The notes beneath the pieces were generated by a model. It did no database searches. It was not told the origin of the DNA and was given only the letters and a program-made list of their open reading frames with translations. From Mesorhizobium sp. M1E.F.Ca.ET.045.02.1.1 (lineage in GTDB: Bacteria > Pseudomonadota > Alphaproteobacteria > Rhizobiales > Rhizobiaceae), in the NCBI RefSeq assembly GCF_003952485.1, contig NZ_CP034447.1, positions 5,284,501 through 5,348,500 on the forward strand: a stretch of 64,000 nucleotides of DNA, written 5' to 3'. How positions within the stretch are numbered: the stretch's first letter is position 1; each line of letters begins with the position of its first letter. The position numbers and the translations under genes are program-made. Below are positions 62,128 through 64,000 of the stretch, in pieces.

Positions 62128-62958
62128 ATGCGCGTGACGCGCCTTTTTCTTTCCGCCGCTCTCCTGTCGACGGCCATCCCGATGGCTCCGGCCTTTGCCG
62201 TGCCCGCGCTGCAGGCGCATCGCGCAGTCTACGACCTCACCCTGAACAAGGCGTCCGACCGCTCGGGCATCACCGGCATTTCCGGTCGCATGGTGTATGA
62301 GTTCAACGGCTCTCCCTGCGAGGGCTACACGGTGAAGTTTCGCTTCGTCACCCAGATCGTGACCAACGACAACACCAGGCTCACCGACCAGCAGACGACG
62401 ACGTTCGAGGACGCCGAGGGCAAGACCTTCTCTTTCGTGACGAAGTCCTTCGTCGACCAGAACCTCGACAAGGAGGTCAAGGGAATGGCGACAAGGGAGC
62501 CGAAAGGCCTCAAGGTCGACATCGACAAGCCCGAGAAGAACACGCTCGAGCTCGCCGCGACGCAGTTCCCCACCCAGCATCTGGTCGAGCTGATCGGCAA
62601 GGCCGAGAGGGGTGAAAACTTCTATCAGACCAATCTGTTCGACGGGTCCGAGGACGCCAACAAGGTGATGACGACCACGGTCGTCGTCGGCAAGAAGACC
62701 GACGCCGACAAGGCGGATCCGGAAGCGCCGGCGCTCGCCAAGCTCGCGGCCGACAAGTATTGGCCGGTCGACATCGCCTATTTCGACGACACCGACAAAA
62801 GCGGCGAGGAAGTGCCGGAGTACCGGATCAGCTTCAAGCTGCACGAGAACGGCATCACGCGCGATCTCGTCATGGACTATGGCGACTTCTCGATGACCGG
62901 CAAATTGGTGAACCTGTCGCTGTTCGACCAGACCAAGCCTTGCCCGGCTTCGAAATAG
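62128..62958 (+). CDS. eipB: Cell envelope integrity protein EipB (DUF1849)
   Basis: A 276-aa periplasmic protein with signal peptide (1-24, ending APAFA). LQAHRAVYDLTLNKASDRSGITGISGRMVYEF is the DUF1849 opening. Cys64 and Cys272 are placed like the disulfide pair of Brucella EipB, a beta-spiral protein required for envelope integrity and virulence there. ATG 62128. Transcribed away from the RidA gene. Confidence 0.9.
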   Translation: MRVTRLFLSAALLSTAIPMAPAFAVPALQAHRAVYDLTLNKASDRSGITGISGRMVYEFNGSPCEGYTVKFRFVTQIVTNDNTRLTDQQTTTFEDAEGKTFSFVTKSFVDQNLDKEVKGMATREPKGLKVDIDKPEKNTLELAATQFPTQHLVELIGKAERGENFYQTNLFDGSEDANKVMTTTVVVGKKTDADKADPEAPALAKLAADKYWPVDIAYFDDTDKSGEEVPEYRISFKLHENGITRDLVMDYGDFSMTGKLVNLSLFDQTKPCPASK

Positions 62959-63058
62959 CGGCGGGTTAAACCACGAAGCGGCCGCCCAAGGCGAACTGAC
63001 TTGAAGGCGCCGCAATCCAGTCCCACCTTTTCCTGACGGCGTTTTCGGGGGAGAAAGC

Positions 63059-64000
63059 TTGGGCAGGATCGACGTGTTCGTGGCGCCGCGACCCAATCCG
63101 GCGCTGATCAGGGCAATGACGATCGTCAATCGCATCGTCATGCTGCATGGGGTTCCAGGCTTTCGCGACCTTTTGCCGTTCAACCGGCTCGCCGGCCTGC
63201 GCGGCGTCGCCAATGTCCGCCATATCGACTTTCCCGCCGCCGACCAGCAACGGCTGAAGGCCTGCTGCGGCGGGGGCCAAGCGACGTTCATCACGCCCAA
63301 CCATCCGGAATTCTTCACCGACTGGATGATCGACAAGGAGATCGTCTCGCGCGTCAGCCCGCTTGCCGCGTCCTGGGCCACGCATGGCGTGGTCAACGGC
63401 CTCGGTCGGCCGATGCAGAAATTCTGGCTGGCCAACAATCTGATCGCGCAGATCCCCGGCAACAACGACGCGGCCAAGGCGCATTCGGTCGACTGGGCGC
63501 TCAAGGGCCATGGCGTCCTGCTCCACCCGGAAGGCGCTGTCGGCTGGCACGGCAATTATGTCGGGCCATTGCTTCCCGGCGCAGTTGAGATGGGGCTGGA
63601 GGCTTTGCAGCGCGGCCGCGAGACGAACAAGGATTTCAAGGCCTGGGTTGCTCCGATCGTCTGGAAGCTCGCCTTCACTGGCAATGTCGAGCGGGCGCTC
63701 GCCAAGGAATGCGCCTATATCGAGAAAAGCCTGAAGATCGAAGGCGCTGCAAACGGCTCGCTGCCGGAACGCGTCTATCGTATCTATTCGACCCTGTTGT
63801 CGCGCGACGAACAGGCCTGCGGTCTGACGGTAGAGGAAGGCGTTCCCTATGCTGTGCGCCAGCAACGAGTTTTGGCCCAGCTCGGACGAGAGCTAGCCGC
63901 GACCATTGCTGCCGAGCCGGGTCTGGATATGGCCGAGCTGCTGCGAGAGGCACGCCGCTGGCTGCGCGACGGAAAGGCCGATGCCGACGAGCAGAAACGC
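63059..64000 (+). CDS. PlsC-like lysophospholipid acyltransferase, 3'-truncated by window
   Basis: A frame open from TTG 63059 to the window end (314 codons, no stop). The TTG follows GGGGAGAAAGC. NHPEFFTDWM and LLHPEGAVGW resemble the N-H...D and E-G blocks of the glycerolipid acyltransferase (PlsC) superfamily, which transfers acyl chains to lysophosphatidate or similar. The His-to-Asp spacing is HX5D rather than the usual HX4D. Without the C terminus the exact role is open. Confidence 0.75.
   Translation, partial: MGRIDVFVAPRPNPALIRAMTIVNRIVMLHGVPGFRDLLPFNRLAGLRGVANVRHIDFPAADQQRLKACCGGGQATFITPNHPEFFTDWMIDKEIVSRVSPLAASWATHGVVNGLGRPMQKFWLANNLIAQIPGNNDAAKAHSVDWALKGHGVLLHPEGAVGWHGNYVGPLLPGAVEMGLEALQRGRETNKDFKAWVAPIVWKLAFTGNVERALAKECAYIEKSLKIEGAANGSLPERVYRIYSTLLSRDEQACGLTVEEGVPYAVRQQRVLAQLGRELAATIAAEPGLDMAELLREARRWLRDGKADADEQKR

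Noticed and set aside
62966..63865. 299-codon minus-strand frame near the window end
   Set aside because: It lies opposite the open acyltransferase-like frame from 63059, which has a ribosome site and family motifs; the minus frame has neither.

Overview
The window reads as a chromosomal segment of a high-GC alphaproteobacterium of the order Rhizobiales, most likely Mesorhizobium or a close relative. The evidence is the protein sequences themselves (GyrA, ClpS/ClpA, EipB, BA14K, a phasin, a Glp-type glycerol ABC importer), the frequent GTG and TTG starts, and two copies of a rhizobial-style palindromic intergenic repeat. Gene calls rest on reading frames, start signals and remembered family motifs; no database search was possible.

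Layout. 0-5.6 kb: the tail of ssb, a DUF2306 membrane protein, an OsmC-like protein, a 7-bp tandem repeat array, MarC, a VOC protein, an AraC regulator facing an unknown gene, and a SulP transporter. 5.7-14.5 kb: gyrA, a 50-aa membrane peptide, coaD, two cyclophilins, a small DMT transporter, queA-tgt, an SDR and a DUF4864 protein. 14.8-19.6 kb: a stand-alone RAM domain, then the Anbu proteasome-like operon (circularly permuted ATP-grasp, alpha-E, transglutaminase, Anbu). This operon is interrupted by a 459-bp element with perfect 31-bp inverted ends that encodes a four-helix-bundle protein of the 23S rRNA intervening-sequence type. 19.7-31.7 kb: a TPP enzyme, then glpR, glpD, the glycerol ABC importer glpSTPQUV and glpK, one catabolic unit.

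31.7-36.2 kb is the accessory stretch: a BA14K protein, tRNA-Lys(TTT), then about 3.5 kb poor in genes with small orphan proteins, an apparent gene remnant, and a J-domain protein fused to a winged-helix-like tail. 36.2-46 kb: an unknown polytopic membrane protein, then pyrB, a dihydroorotase-like gene lacking the zinc ligands, plsY and dprA on the minus strand, followed by an acyl-CoA dehydrogenase, ruvX and a beta-lactamase-fold hydrolase. 45.5-55 kb: gatC, a GNAT and gatA; YdcF; DUF599; a RutB-like amidohydrolase; sdaA; DUF1489; a J-like protein without HPD; a D-Ala-D-Ala carboxypeptidase with SPOR domain. 54.8-64 kb: a phasin, clpS-clpA, a CPT-like kinase, a minus-strand group (RidA, GDPD, FemAB-like, HIT), eipB, and a lysophospholipid acyltransferase-like gene running off the end.

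Most interesting points: (1) the inverted-repeat four-helix element inside the Anbu operon, with a possible 3-bp target duplication and an apparent ACG start, plus a solo heptamer array of the same design 15.5 kb away; (2) complementary losses of motifs in the two glycerol-importer ATPases that would leave one degenerate ATP site; (3) housekeeping proteins that have lost textbook catalytic or metal residues (Tgt, the PyrC-like protein, an SDR, a J protein); (4) the tRNA-Lys-adjacent relic region.
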